From: Corynespora cassiicola
Lineage: Eukaryota > Ascomycota > Dothideomycetes > Pleosporales > Corynesporascaceae
Direction of reading: 5' to 3'
Length of the DNA: 64,000 nt
NCBI GenBank assembly: GCA_022059125.1
Contig: JAEUWY010000005.1
Span: 620,001 to 684,000 of the forward strand
How positions within the stretch are numbered: the stretch's first letter is position 1; each line of letters starts with the position of its first letter. The notes beneath the pieces are model-generated. The model did no database searches. It worked only from the letters and a program-made list of their open reading frames with translations, and had not been told where the DNA came from. Position numbers and translations under genes: made by a program. This document shows, one piece after another, positions 32,847 to 44,349 of the stretch.

Positions 32847-34359
32847 GGCGGGGGTGCGCGGGGTCAGCTGTTCGGCGGCGTCGTCGTCGTCGGCGTCGTC
32901 GCGCTTGAGCTCGACTGAGGTCGCACGTCGGCGCCCCGAACAGGCAGCTGCCGGGGCCTGCTTAGTCACCTGTCTTGAGCCTCACCCAACCCCGCAGCCC
33001 TACAGAGCCACCCCCCGTGGCCCCCCTCCGCAGCATCTTCCCCGTCCGGAGAGACTCCAGCGTCTGCTCGCATGGCTTGCATCATCCCCCTCGCGAGTCC
33101 CACTGGCAGCACCGGCCGCCTCCGTGTCGTCCTCCGCGTGTCCTCGGTGCTGTCCCTCGCCCTGATTCAAACCACGTCAACATGCGCCGTCTGCGCGGTC
33201 ACGCGCCGCGGGCCATGGGAGTCTCGGAGATGGGCTCACCTCGCTGCGGCCACGGCCAGCGTTCTCTGCAGCCCACAATCCCACTCCCTGGGGCGGTGTG
33301 CGGCCTGCGGTGCAGCACACGATCAGATGCAGCTTCGGGGCACTACGCCCCGGCCATGCCCCTGAACGAGAGCCTTCCATTTCGCGCCGTTCTAGAGCTG
33401 CCAATCCTACCCCAAAGTCCCCAGCAGGGCGCGTCTTCGTGCCCAAACAGCCGCTAGGGGCACCGCGACAAATTGCCGTCGACGGTCCGAAGACTTGCCC
33501 AAGGCCTCGCTTTTTTTTTGGCTGACCCCCACGCGGTATTATCCAACAGCATGCTGGCTGGCGCGGGCCCCCAGGCGGACGCCCCAACACGTCTCAAATC
33601 TTCGCCCGCGCAGCCGCAAGAACGAGGCCAAGCGCCCTGCTCGCATGCTCGCAGCCTGCGTGGCCAGGATGCGGCGTGACGGCCTCGTCCATCCGAACTG
33701 AGGGGAAGGTGTTGTGTTGGCAGCGCACGTCGGCCGCAGCGCAGTTCCTGGCGGCGACTGGGATCAAAGTGCGGGGAGGACGCGGTGAGACTACTGCGTC
33801 TGATCCGCCACTTCATCCCACGCGCTACGGAAAGCTAACATTCAAACGCCGACAACCTTAAAACTCCCTTCACGTCAGGGCCTGGAGCCAGGAGCCGCCT
33901 TGCAATTCGCGGGCGCCGCCCCCGCCAGAGCCATCTGAGAGGCCATTTTTCAGCCCGGCGCGGATGGAGGCGCGATACAAGCTGATTCGTATGCCTGCGC
34001 TATGCTGTGACATCAAGCCTTGGCCATTGGAACTCTGCACCAAACTATGGTCCCACCCTTGCCGTCATGCGCTCCGGCAACTGCGCGGGAGGAATTCATT
34101 CTCGCACCCACGCCTTTAAGAGGAGCACCGCCCCAGCTGCACCGTGCTTTGAATTGATTATTGCTTACAGTCCGCTGCTCTAGCCTTGGTCACCTCGTCT
34201 TGCCCAATACTATATATTGCCCGCTCCATCTCCAGCCGACACGCTCTTTGTCCTTTCACACATTTGAACCTTGTGTTCCTTGTCATTACTTCGACCCGAC
34301 CCGACCCTACCCTTGGTAATCCAAGAGCCGTCGCCGCCTTTCCACAAACTTCTTTCACA
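32847..34359. other. Divergent intergenic region VPS26 (-)/gluconokinase (+)
   Basis: 1.5 kb, GC-rich on the left, with pyrimidine-rich DNA directly before the gluconokinase start. No gene recognised; the open frames are short and overlapping. Confidence 0.5.
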
Positions 34360-35114
34360 ATGTTGCAAACTTTCGAGCCAGCGCACGCTTCCACCTTGCA
34401 TTATGCCTCGGCGCCTACGCCTCCCCTTTCGACTCCTGGATCCCCTTCAAACGCTTCAGCCGCAGCGAATGCCGCAAAGCCAGATTCCGTCATGACCATT
34501 TCCAACAACCATCACATTCTCATCGTGACCGGCCCTGCGGGTTGCGGTAAGAGTACTGTTGCCAAGTTCCTCTCCGAACGCTACGGCTTCGTCTACATCG
34601 AGGGCGATGACGTGAGTGGGCCCAACACGAACACTATGCCAGGATGCTGACAGGACGACAGTTCCACCCCCCAGCCAACATTGAGAAGATGAGCAACAAC
34701 ATCCCCCTGAATGACGCGGATCGATGGGACTGGTTGATTCTTCTCCGCGACCAGGCTCTCGCCGCCTTGCAAAACGGAGCCAAGGGGGTGGTCGTCACCT
34801 GCAGTGCACTGAAGAAGAAGTACCGCGATGTCATTCGCACTGCTCGCCTATATGACGAGAGTCCCAACGCCAATGTTCACTTTGTTTACCTCCGTGCCGA
34901 CAAGGAGACGCTTCTTGCCCGAGTCGCCGGTCGCCAGGGCCACTACATGAAGGACGCCATGGTCATCAGCCAACTTGCTGCCCTAGAGGAGCCTGATGAG
35001 GCCGAAATCAAGAGGTTAAAGGATGTGGAAATCGTTGATGTCAAGGGTGGCCCGCTTGATGTCCAGAAGCTGGCTACTGCTGCAGTTGACAATATCTTGG
35101 CTCACCAGTCATAA
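34360..35114 (+). CDS. Gluconokinase
   Basis: Phosphorylates D-gluconate with ATP to 6-phosphogluconate, feeding the pentose phosphate pathway; cytosolic. Two exons: 34360-34611 and 34662-35114, with a 50-bp intron (GTGAGT...GATGCTGAC...ACAG), giving 234 aa. The P-loop is GPAGCGKST at residues 58-66. The spliced EGDD-FHPPANIEKMSNNIPL is the substrate-binding signature of the family. DADRWDWL and CSALKKKYRDVIR also match. The N-terminal about 48 residues are a Ser/Pro/Ala-rich extension absent from bacterial homologues. The ATG lies in a good context (TTCACAATG). Confidence 0.96.
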
Positions 35115-35999
35115 CATTGGACGAAATGCGCGGCTGGTTTTGGTTTTCCACTTCTGTTTCCTAGCGTTCAGCATGGCGGGCGTCGACTTTTGGAATGGGT
35201 TTGAAAATGGCGCAGCTAATCTATTATACCCCTGTCGCAGGGAATGTTGGGAGGGGATCTGAATGAATATTTCGAGGGCAGAGCCCTCTAGACCGATTTT
35301 GTTCCAAGCACATGCAGCATGCAGCCAGTGATGACTTGACAATTACCCCAATGCTTTCCGTTGCCGATGCCGATGCCGATTCCTGGCCCCACCTATTCCG
35401 GTGTGGACGGGTGCCCACATGTGCCGATGGTGTTGTTGTGGTATCTGACCGGACAGCCTCGCCGGGCCATCGCTACATGCCGCTCCAGATGATCTCATCA
35501 CTCTTCGACCTGCCCAGGCGAAGCCCGACGTGACGCTGAAACAGGCGCCGTTGACCCAGCCTGTCGGAGAGAAAGATTAAGCAAGCCATGATCTGTCGCG
35601 CAGAGACCATCTGCACACGTGGGATTTTGCCGTGTTGGTTCGTGGGGCAGTAGCTTCCCCAGATTTCGACTTTAGCCCGTGAGGGGCATGTGATCGATGT
35701 GATAGCGCTCTTCTGCATTGTCCAGAACAACAAACCCCCTCTCTAGGGAAGAACAATAGCTTCGAAAGGACCATGAAGCTGCGCAACTGTTTGTACCTCG
35801 ACCTCGGGAACGGCAGTGAACTGTGAGTTTGCCCCAGACGCACCTTGCCTATTTAGGCTAGCGCATCCCCGGAATTCTGTCATCACCCAGTTGCGGTTGT
35901 CGTCGGCTTTGGAGCACTGCGCTTCTCAGACACCTCGGGGGGGTTTGTGTCCCTCTAATATTCGAGGATGTCCCTCTCGCCCTCCTTCACCCACCGAAA
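35115..35999. other. Intergenic, gluconokinase to BCKDH E2
   Basis: 885 bp between two tandem genes, containing the terminator of the first and the promoter of the second. No gene seen. Confidence 0.5.
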
Positions 36000-37649
36000 A
36001 TGAAGTCCTTTGCTTATAGAGAAGCCTCTCGGCTACTGTGCCGCTCGAATGCCGCGTCCAGAGTCTCAATCGCATCCAGTCGCCAGGTTAGGACCGCCGA
36101 CTTGCCTATACGGCACAGACGAGGGTTCGGCGGGACGCGGAACCTGAGGGATGTCAAGCCATACTTGCTCGCTGACATTGGAGAGGGTATGTGAGAATGT
36201 GTATGTTTGGGAAACGTCCACTAACATTAGTAGGCATCACGGAATGTCAGGTCATCCAGTGGTTTGTCAAGCCCGGTGCCCGGGTCGAACAATTTGACCC
36301 AATATGCGAGGTACAATCGGACAAGGCATCTGTAGAGGTACGAGACCAACGCTAGAGGGTACGACCATTCTAAAGTCCTTAGATCACCTCCCGATTCGAC
36401 GGCGTTATCAAGAAGCTTTACTATGAGCCCGACGACATGGCCAAAGTGGGAAAGGTAATATTCACCCCACACACCAGGCATGACTAGATGCTAATTTCAA
36501 AAGCCGCTTGTAGATATTGATATCCAGAGCGAGATTACCCCCGCCGACGAAGCCCTCATCAACGGCAACGAATCAAAGGAGGCATCAGCAACCCAACAGA
36601 CAGAGAATAAGGACGAAGGGTTAGAAGTAGGCAGGAACGATACGAAGGCGGTCGCCGAAAGTGTACCTGTGACAGAGACATCACAAGAAGCCTCATCTCA
36701 GCTCTCAAGTGAGCAAGTCACACCACCAAGGCAGCTCGGAAAGCATGCCTCCCTGGCCACACCGGCGGTTCGACACTTGATCAAAGAGTTAAACCTCAAG
36801 ATTGAAGATATCGAGGGCACTGGTAAAGAAGGCCGTGTACTCAAGGAAGATGTGCAAAGGCACTCGCAAATGGTGAAGGAGAGCACCACCTTGGCCGCAA
36901 CATCGCCTGTTCCCGCTGCTGCCCCAGTAGCGCAGGTGGACGACCATGTCCGACAGCTGACTCCCATTCAAAACGGAATGTTCAAGCAAATGACTCGGTC
37001 GCTGTCGATACCGCATTTTCTCTACACAGACAGCGTTGACTTCACCGCCATGAACACGCTTCGCAAGAAGTTTAACGCGCACAAGGATAAACCGCAGCGG
37101 ATCACACCCCTTCCTTTTATCATAAAGGCGGTTTCGCTCGCTCTGCAACAATACCCACTCCTCAATGCCCATCTCGATACGACTACGAACCCAAACAAAC
37201 CTCAGATGCTGGTCAAAGGCCAACACAATATTGGCATAGCCATCGACTCACCCTCGGGTCTCCTCGTCCCGGTGATTCGGAACGTACAGTCGCACTCGAT
37301 TGAGTCACTTGCTGTTGAGATCACACGTCTGAGCAACTTGGCCCGCGCTGGGAAGCTGGCTTCGATGGATCTCACCGGTGCAACGTTCACGCTGAGCAAC
37401 ATCGGCAACATTGGAGGCACCGCCGTCGCCCCTGTCATTACTAGCCCCCAGGTGGCTATTCTAGGAATTGGTAGGGCAAGGGTGGTCCCTGCCTTTGGGG
37501 AGAACGGCGCAATTATTAAAAAGGAAGAGTGCGTGTTCAGCTGGAGTGCGGACCACCGGGTGATTGATGGCGCAATGGCGGCGCGGTGTGCAGAGGCCGT
37601 CCGGCAGAACCTGGAAGGGATTGAGAGCATGCTCGTTAGGCTCAGGTAG
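36000..37649 (+). CDS. Branched-chain 2-oxoacid dehydrogenase E2 (dihydrolipoyl transacylase)
   Basis: Core acyltransferase of the mitochondrial complex that degrades leucine, isoleucine and valine. Four exons: 36000-36186, 36234-36337, 36383-36454 and 36504-37649, with introns of 47, 45 and 49 bp, giving 502 aa. The N-terminal about 45 residues are Arg/Ser-rich and non-acidic, a mitochondrial presequence. The lipoyl domain ([22 protein letters not shown]) has its lipoylated Lys93 in [10 protein letters not shown]. The peripheral subunit-binding domain is [20 protein letters not shown]. The catalytic domain ends with [17 protein letters not shown], carrying the His and Asp of the transacylase site. 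ADIGEGI and GITECQ favour the branched-chain enzyme over pyruvate or 2-oxoglutarate E2. Confidence 0.95.
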
Positions 37650-38183
37650 CCGTCAATCCCCAGGCAAAAGGAAAGTCGTATATTTGTAGCGTACACGAAT
37701 GGAATGAAATGGAGAAAAGTTTGCTTCTCTTGGTTCACCGCGTCTACCCGGGGGTGCTGATAACTGTCAGAGCAGAGGAGTTGAAGTCGTTTTAAGCTTA
37801 TCATGTCGTCTCATATCATCGCGGTTTATCTGCATAACATACAGGGCTGCATTGTCATTGACCCTGTCCGACCGAATAGCACCGTGACCGTGCTTGACAT
37901 GTGCAATTGTGATCCCAGGCCAGTGTCATGCACGTGTTTGGGTCGGGGAGTCGGGAGTGCCAAGCAACAAGCGCGTCTGGGGGATGGAATGACGCGTTTC
38001 CGACTCGTCCCTCTGCCCGCCCATCCCCGCTGTCAAAGCTCCCTCCCATAAACGCTCCCAACATCCAAGCCGCAGTCCAATCAGCTGGGCCTAGCCCAAA
38101 GCAACTTTTGTACCTCTCTACAACATACTATCAAACACAGCCAGTTCACCCTACAACCGCAACAGACTCTCCCTACCACAACC
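37650..38183. other. Intergenic, BCKDH E2 to VPS25
   Basis: 534 bp with no gene. A CACGTG lies at 37931-37936, about 250 bp before the VPS25 start. Confidence 0.5.
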
Positions 38184-38891
38184 ATGGCCAGCAGCATATC
38201 TTCGCAGCCCAACGCATCCTCCTCCTACCCCCCCTCAACAGCTCCCACCACAGCCTCAACAATGACCTCCGCCGCCCCAACCACCAGTACCACCACCTCC
38301 TCTGCGCCCTCCGACTTCGCCTTCCCGCCGCAATACTCGTTCCCGCCCTTCTTCACCCTCCAGCCCGTCCTCAGCACGCGCACCTCGCAGCTCCAATCCT
38401 GGAGCACCCTCATCCAATCCTACTGCCGGCACCACCGCCTCTTCAGCCTCACCCTCGTCGACGCGCTGCCGACCCCGCTCTTCACAAACGCCGCCCTGTC
38501 GCGGCACCTCGCGCTGCGCGACGCGCGCTCCGTCGTGCACTGGATGACGACGCCCGAGGGCGGGAACCGCGCAGAGTGGATCGTGGCCGCGGGTAAGCGC
38601 AAGGGGGGCGCCGCCGCAGACGAGCTGCTGCAGCAGGAGGGGGGAAAGGCGTGGATTTATTGGAGGAGGCCCGAGGAGTGGGCTGCGGCGATTGAGGAAT
38701 GGGTGGAGCGGACGGGGCAGAAGGGGACGGTGCTTACGCTGTATGAGATTGCCGAGGGAGATGCGAGTCGGAGGGAGGAGTTTTATGGGATTGATGCAGA
38801 GTTGTTGCAGAAGAGTTTGGCGGTTAGTGTGAAGAGGGGTAAGGCGCAGGTCTTTGGCTCCGAGGGGAGCGAGGGTGTCAAGTTCTTTTGA
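38184..38891 (+). CDS. VPS25: ESCRT-II subunit Vps25
   Basis: Winged-helix subunit of ESCRT-II, which links ESCRT-I to ESCRT-III during multivesicular body formation. A single exon of 235 aa. The first about 45 residues are a Ser/Thr/Pro/Ala linker not seen in yeast. The domain then opens with FAFPPQYSFPPFFTLQP and STRTSQLQSWSTLIQSYCRH, the conserved PPxF-type motif and first helix of Vps25. GKAWIYWRRPEEWAAAIEEW and GTVLTLYEIAEGD close it, followed by the conserved FYGIDAELLQKSL. It lies in tandem after the E2 gene, without any functional link. Confidence 0.95.
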   Translation: MASSISSQPNASSSYPPSTAPTTASTMTSAAPTTSTTTSSAPSDFAFPPQYSFPPFFTLQPVLSTRTSQLQSWSTLIQSYCRHHRLFSLTLVDALPTPLFTNAALSRHLALRDARSVVHWMTTPEGGNRAEWIVAAGKRKGGAAADELLQQEGGKAWIYWRRPEEWAAAIEEWVERTGQKGTVLTLYEIAEGDASRREEFYGIDAELLQKSLAVSVKRGKAQVFGSEGSEGVKFF

Positions 38892-39283
38892 GGGAGGAGA
38901 TGGGAACAAAGGCAATATATATGTTGGGGTAGAGCAAATCCTAGAATGCATTTATGGAGGAATGCACTGGGTGTCTCAAATACACCACAGCGATTGCTTC
39001 AAGTAAGGATTTCAAAAAGAATATATTACCCAAGGTGGCCTAAAGGAGCCAAAAGCCCCTGCTGACCTCTATATAGAACAAACTAGATGCCAGCCAAAGC
39101 CAGTCGAGGGAGCTCTTCAACCGAAACCTGGGCCACTACTATACGATTGTACCCATGCAAGATCGAAGCTTTTTGCAAATCATGGCAACCTCAAGGAATC
39201 ACGCCTAGACCAATGACGTCGAAATGTTGTTCTAAATGCCACACCAGCCAAACACCTAAACCCAAGTGTCTTCCATTGACTCA
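38892..39283. other. Convergent intergenic VPS25/BRCT gene
   Basis: 392 bp between two convergent stops. Only 3' regions are expected here; nothing else seen. Confidence 0.5.
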
Positions 39284-41978
39284 TCAGCCCGACTCAAGTA
39301 CCTCTTCATTGAGCTCCCATTTGGGGTCCCAGTGTACATACTGGGCCATGGCTACAGATAGCAGCCAGTCAGTCCGCACAATCCTCGGAGTCATGTCATG
39401 TTTCTTGGCGAGCTCTCTGAACTTGACCCAGTGCTGGACTTCACTCTTCTTTGCATCTGAAATGAGGTATAGCACATCGCCCTCGTCCTCTTCTTGATTT
39501 TGAGACTCCGGGTTATCCGTGTTGATCGACCGCTTCGATGCTGTGATGTTCGTGGTACGACCTCTCCAAGCCTGGCACTTTCCTCCGTTGGCAACGACAA
39601 TGTCCTTGTAGACCTCCGGTCCTCCCGCGACAGCATCAGTGCAGAAGATAGTCCAGTCTTTGAGCAAACGATGCTGGTTCTTCTTTGCGCGAGCAGCTGA
39701 TTCTTCAAGGAGAAATCCATTGGCCTTTTCAAACGCTTTATCTTGAAGCAAATGCTTCTCGGCCGGAGGAAGTTTGTTGTTTTTGAGTGCGTTGTCCAGA
39801 TACGAGCTTGAGACGAGAGTCGGTCCGCACGCCAAAGCAGCTACGAATTTCTTCGTTCGTACGGCTTTCGGCGCGCAAAGGAAATCCACCTTTTTGAAGT
39901 CATCCGTGATGAATACGCCAAGTTCTCGTAATTTCGCCTTGTCCTTTGATTCCTGATCTGGGTTGTTGGTCCACCTGTCGAGCTTAGTGACCAACATTCG
40001 GTATTTGATAGGACCAAGCTTGTCCTTCTTCGCCTTCTTGTTCTTTGGGGGAGTATCGCTGGAAATCTCATCCTCGGACTCGTCCAAGTCCATCTCGTCT
40101 GCAGAGCGTTTGCTTGAAATGGATTCTCGGGCTTTGGTCTTCTTCCCCTTTTCCTCCGTATCGTCCTCCTTTGGACGTCGTCCGCCGTGAATGACACCTC
40201 CCTTACGCTTCATCTCTTTTTCAAACTTTGCAATGTCTGGTGCTGCATCGTGTAACTTCGACAGTGCCCTGTCTTTAGCTCCACGACTGCCTGCCGTTCC
40301 TGGAGTCACATTCTCCTTGCCATCTACGTGACGCGCGGGCAACGGCGTTGCTACATCATCTACTTTCTTGCCTCGCTTCTTCTTTTCTGCTGGGGGCGAC
40401 ATGTGAGTGGTCGGCTCTTCCTGTGCCTTTGATACTGCAGCACTAGAGGCTGGGAGGTTCGGCTGGGGTGCCGGTTTTGGAGGTTGCACTTTCCTCGTCT
40501 TTGAGAAGAACATCTTTTCAACAGCGGCGCGGTTGATTTCAGTTTGGCCTAGGATTTCCCCAAGGTTTGTCCGTGAAGGAAAATGTGTATACCTCGGGTC
40601 GGTCAAAGTCTGTTCCTTGCAGAAGGCATAGCTCTCTTCCAACCACAGGTGGTTGACAATGTGAACACCCCACTCTTTAGCAGCCGAACACTTTTCGCTA
40701 TTTTCATGCGCCGCAATCAGATGCGTGTTGTCCTGCTTGAAGGTCTTGGTAAACTCAGCCCCGGATGCTTTTACAAGATTCTCCAGGTATACTCGAGCTT
40801 CGCCAGTGTAGCTCGATATGCTGATTGTGTATTTTCTGAAGTTTTCCGAAATACCATCACGAGGCCGTGGGTAATGTAATAGCCGTCGCATCGGGCTGGT
40901 CCAAGTATCGTGGGTTATCAAGTAATATAACCAACTAAGGTTTCCTACATCCTTGTTGTCTTGCGAAGCTTTGACATAGTCTGCACCGTCGCGGTAATTA
41001 CAGACATACATGTGCGCTTCCTGCAGGTCCAAAGTCACCTCGCCACCTCCAGCCGAGATGAGGTCAGTGATGACCCCCTTTAGATTCTCACTGAGATTGA
41101 GGTCTTCTCCCAGTTTGACCTTTTTACCCTCGAATGCGCGAATAGCGCGAGGCGCTTGTAGGTGTGCAGGAGGAGTGGATGGCAACGAACCGTCGGCGGG
41201 CTCTGGGTTTGTCGCGTTTCGTATTTGCGCACTTGCTCGGATGGCGGGGATCGCACCGGCCTCTACATTCAAATACTCAGGATCAGGCAGCATATATGGT
41301 CGTTCTGATATTCGGCGACCGACTCTGAGGCAATCATCAAACCTATCTTTATTAGAGTAGTTCATACCTGCAGCACGATAGACTTACCAGTGCGGTAGCA
41401 CGATCAAGATTTGTAACTTCTTCGCAATGGCAAGTTGGCACCTGGGATCATCAATGGTCAGAGCGATCAAGTGGGTGACCTGTTTGCTAAGGGAGGCGCT
41501 GCACTGCCCTCCCATTGCGATCACACCGCCCTCAATCGCTTCCTTGTCGCCTTGCGGAATATTCCCGCAGCAGATGACCACTTCGCTCATGAAGAGCTGA
41601 GGATCTGGGCTATAAGATCTTGGATTCTTGAGCTTGTTTATATGTAGAGAGGCATCGACCCAGGCTGGCTTTACGACGTGTATCATCAAGTCCAGGGACT
41701 GATGGTAATCGGGGAAATCGGTTGTCGAAGAGATGATGTATTTGATTTCCTCCAGCTTGTCAATGTGACCAGAGGAGGTATCGAAGGGTATGATAATCCC
41801 GCCGGCAGCGGTGAGGTCTTCTGTAAGCTAGAAAACACGTTAGTAGACTGTCGGGTTGAGGCGCAACGCGTCAACTTACATGCCGTTGGCGATCTTCGGA
41901 AAGGCCATTGGGAACGATGGTAAAGGTCAGATCGTCGAACAACCGTTGTGAGCCTTCTGTCATATGTGTGTCCTCCAT
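39284..41978 (-). CDS. BRC1: Multi-BRCT DNA-damage protein, Brc1/Rtt107-like
   Basis: Scaffold that binds phosphorylated histone H2A at damaged replication forks and aids fork recovery; nuclear. Three exons: 41978-41880, 41827-41388 and 41342-39284, with introns of 52 and 45 bp in phase, giving 865 aa. Tandem BRCT domains occupy about residues 10-300: VKPAWVDASL, then LPHW-FDDCLRVGRRI, where the second splice restores the BRCT Trp motif. More BRCT units follow (ISSYTGEARVYLENLVKASG...HIVNHLWLEESYAF). A charged, Lys-rich linker spans about 430-600 (KKRGKKVDD, KKNKKAKKDKLG). A C-terminal BRCT pair follows (KWELNEE at the end, RIVRTDWLLSVAMAQYV). Length and domain layout match Brc1 of fission yeast. 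Confidence 0.9.
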
Positions 41979-42557
41979 AGTGGCGGCAAGGGTGGTGTGG
42001 GCTGCCGTGCGGAGTGGTGAGAGGGGCGTGGAGCGCGGGCGTGTTTTATGCCACTTCCCGGATCGCGTTTGCGTCGGAACGCGATTGCTCTCCTCGCGCG
42101 TCGATCACGTGCTCTGGTTCTGTCCGGCAAATCCGACATCGCTTATGTGTTGGGTCAGAACGGTCACACAAGCCTGATATACCTTTCGGTGCACCGTGGG
42201 ACATATTCAGGGATGCCAGTGTAAAGTCATCCGTTGCTTTTGGTCGGGTCCCAAATATACAGAGGGATCCAACCTGTAAATCTTGGAATGCAGGCCTGGT
42301 CGACAGTACCCCGTGAGCTTAACCTCGGCCCGCATCCAATATGAGCGGCAATTCGCCCAACTCACCTAAAGCGACATACATCGCCAACCCCCCACCCATC
42401 TTTTTGTGCATTCTGTCACACTTAATTTGGGCGTGCTTGTAGATCTCTTGGTGCATCCTTCACGTCTGCTGTCGCATATTGTACTCTTCATTGGCAGGCC
42501 TTATCTCGTCTATCCCCCGACGTCGCACGTCTTCCCGATTGCGTCGCATACGCAAAC
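41979..42557. promoter_or_regulatory. Divergent promoter, BRCT gene (-)/hydrolase (+)
   Basis: 579 bp between divergent ATGs with a CACGTG at 42106-42111. Regulatory role inferred from position only. Confidence 0.45.
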
Positions 42558-44195
42558 ATGTCTTCAGGGTTCTTCAAGATCACTGAACGTACCTTGGAAG
42601 CATCGCATATTCGTGGCTTCCCGAAGACAACCTCTACAACCCAAGACGAAGTACTTCACATTGCTGTCAAACAATATACACCCCTCAACAACCCTAAGCC
42701 AAAGTCTGGCGATATCACCATCATTGCAGCACATGCAAACGGATTTCCAAAGGTACGATTTTTCCCATCATCTTAACCTCTCAGACAACTACAAAAATCC
42801 CATGCGGTTGTCTTTTTCAGTCTTTCCCACCTTCGAGTCGGCCCAGATGCGACAAATCATCATTCCGACGATCAGCCGGAGCAACTGTTTCCTACGGCTA
42901 AAGTTTATCATCCTCGCACTGCAACCTGTCTTGTTGGAAACCCACTGATTTTGCTCTAGGAACTATATGAACCACTTTGGGATGAGCTCCTGAAGCGAGC
43001 AGAGCAGTATGGCTTCGGTATTCGGGGGATTTGGATAGCAGATGTTGTCCACCAAGGCTGGAGCAGCGTTTTGAACGAGGGAAAATTGGGAAACGATCGT
43101 AAGGCTCTCTCCTACAGTAGAACATAGCGAAACTGACCCATTTTTCCAGCGGCATGGCTTGACCACAGCAGAGATTTGCTCCACATGGCCAACACATTCC
43201 GACACGAAATGCCTAGGCCCATTGTCGGCGTCGGCCACAGCATGGGAGGCTGTCAACTCGCCAATCTCGCTCTGCTTCACCCACGACTTATGGAAACGTT
43301 AATTCTAGTCGATCCCGTTATTCAACGAGCTGTGTCCTTTGCCGGCAACCTAGGGCCTGCAATTGCATCTGCCATGCGTCGCGATCGTTGGCCATCACGC
43401 GAAGAAGCCGCCAAATCTATGCTGAGAAACAAGTTCTACCAAGCCTGGGACCCGCGGGTCTTCGATCGTTGGGTCAAGTATGGACTGCGCGACCTACCAA
43501 CTCCTCTATATTCGAAATCGGCAGCTACTCCTGGACCTCTTCCAGCAGCTATTTCTAGCGAGCCAACTATAACCCCTACACCACCACAGGCCAAAGAGGT
43601 GACGCTCACCACGACAAAGCATCAGGAAGTGATGACTTTCTTACGTGCGAACTTTCCTGCTCGCCCAGGAGATAAAGAGCCATCATCCTCAGAATACTCT
43701 CTTGCAAACCCCGCAGCTATTAACCGTCGCACGCACCCTGATCTGACTCCCCTTCCGGATGTCCAATCGCCCTTCTACCGCGGCGAGTCTGTGATGGTTT
43801 TTCGGCAATTGCCACATGTTCGCCCTTCTGTTTTCTATGTTTTTGGGTCTTTATCGTTCCTGACTAATGACGAGATCATTGCGGAGAAATTGGAAGTTAC
43901 TGGCTCTGGAGTCGGTGGTAGTGGCGGTGCAAAGGAGGGGAGAGTTTCGTGCGTCACAGTTCAAGATGCAGGACATCTGATACCCATGGAGAAGGTTGAA
44001 GAGAGTGCTGAGCATATCGGCATGTGGATTGGTAAGGAGATCGAACGGTGGAGAGAAGGTGAAAGGCTCACAGAAGAGGAGTGGAATGGCAGGAAAGGTT
44101 ATGAGAGGAGCTTGATGCCGGAAAGGTTCGTTGAAGAGCTGAACAAGGCTGCACCAAAGAGGAAACCAAATGGCAACGGTACCTCCAAGCTATGA
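42558..44195 (+). CDS. Peroxisomal alpha/beta hydrolase (AKT2/Lpx1-like)
   Basis: Serine hydrolase/esterase with a C-terminal SKL, the canonical PTS1 peroxisome signal. Three exons: 42558-42752, 42960-43098 and 43150-44195, giving 459 aa. The first intron is 207 bp; the second is 51 bp. Splicing gives HANGFPK-ELYEPLWDEL and LGND-PAWLDHSRDLLHM, both family-typical. The nucleophile elbow is GVGHSMGG; the catalytic His sits in VQDAGHLIPMEK. A Pro/Thr-rich insert of about 60 residues lies between the cap region and the final strands. Relatives include yeast Lpx1 and proteins annotated as host-selective toxin biosynthesis enzymes in Alternaria, but no other toxin-cluster gene is present here, so that label should not be transferred. 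It converges on the Baeyer-Villiger gene with 154 bp between the stops. Confidence 0.9.
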
Positions 44196-44349
44196 ACTAG
44201 AATCTGATTTAGAGAAATATGTACATTATACACATGACTGAGTACTATGCATCATTCAAGAGTCTTGTCACAGATTCTTTTCGAACAAATTTGCAAAGAA
44301 TTTGGCATCTGATTCCAATCTACCACATTCAACTCCATCTCCATCTACC

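Noticed and set aside
42753..42959. Extra exon inside the 207-bp intron of the hydrolase
   Set aside because: Direct joining gives the family-typical GFPK-ELYEPLWDEL, so no extra exon is needed.
42558..44195. Calling the PTS1 hydrolase a host-selective toxin gene
   Set aside because: Only family resemblance supports that label. No other toxin-cluster gene is nearby, and Lpx1-type hydrolases are widespread in non-pathogens.
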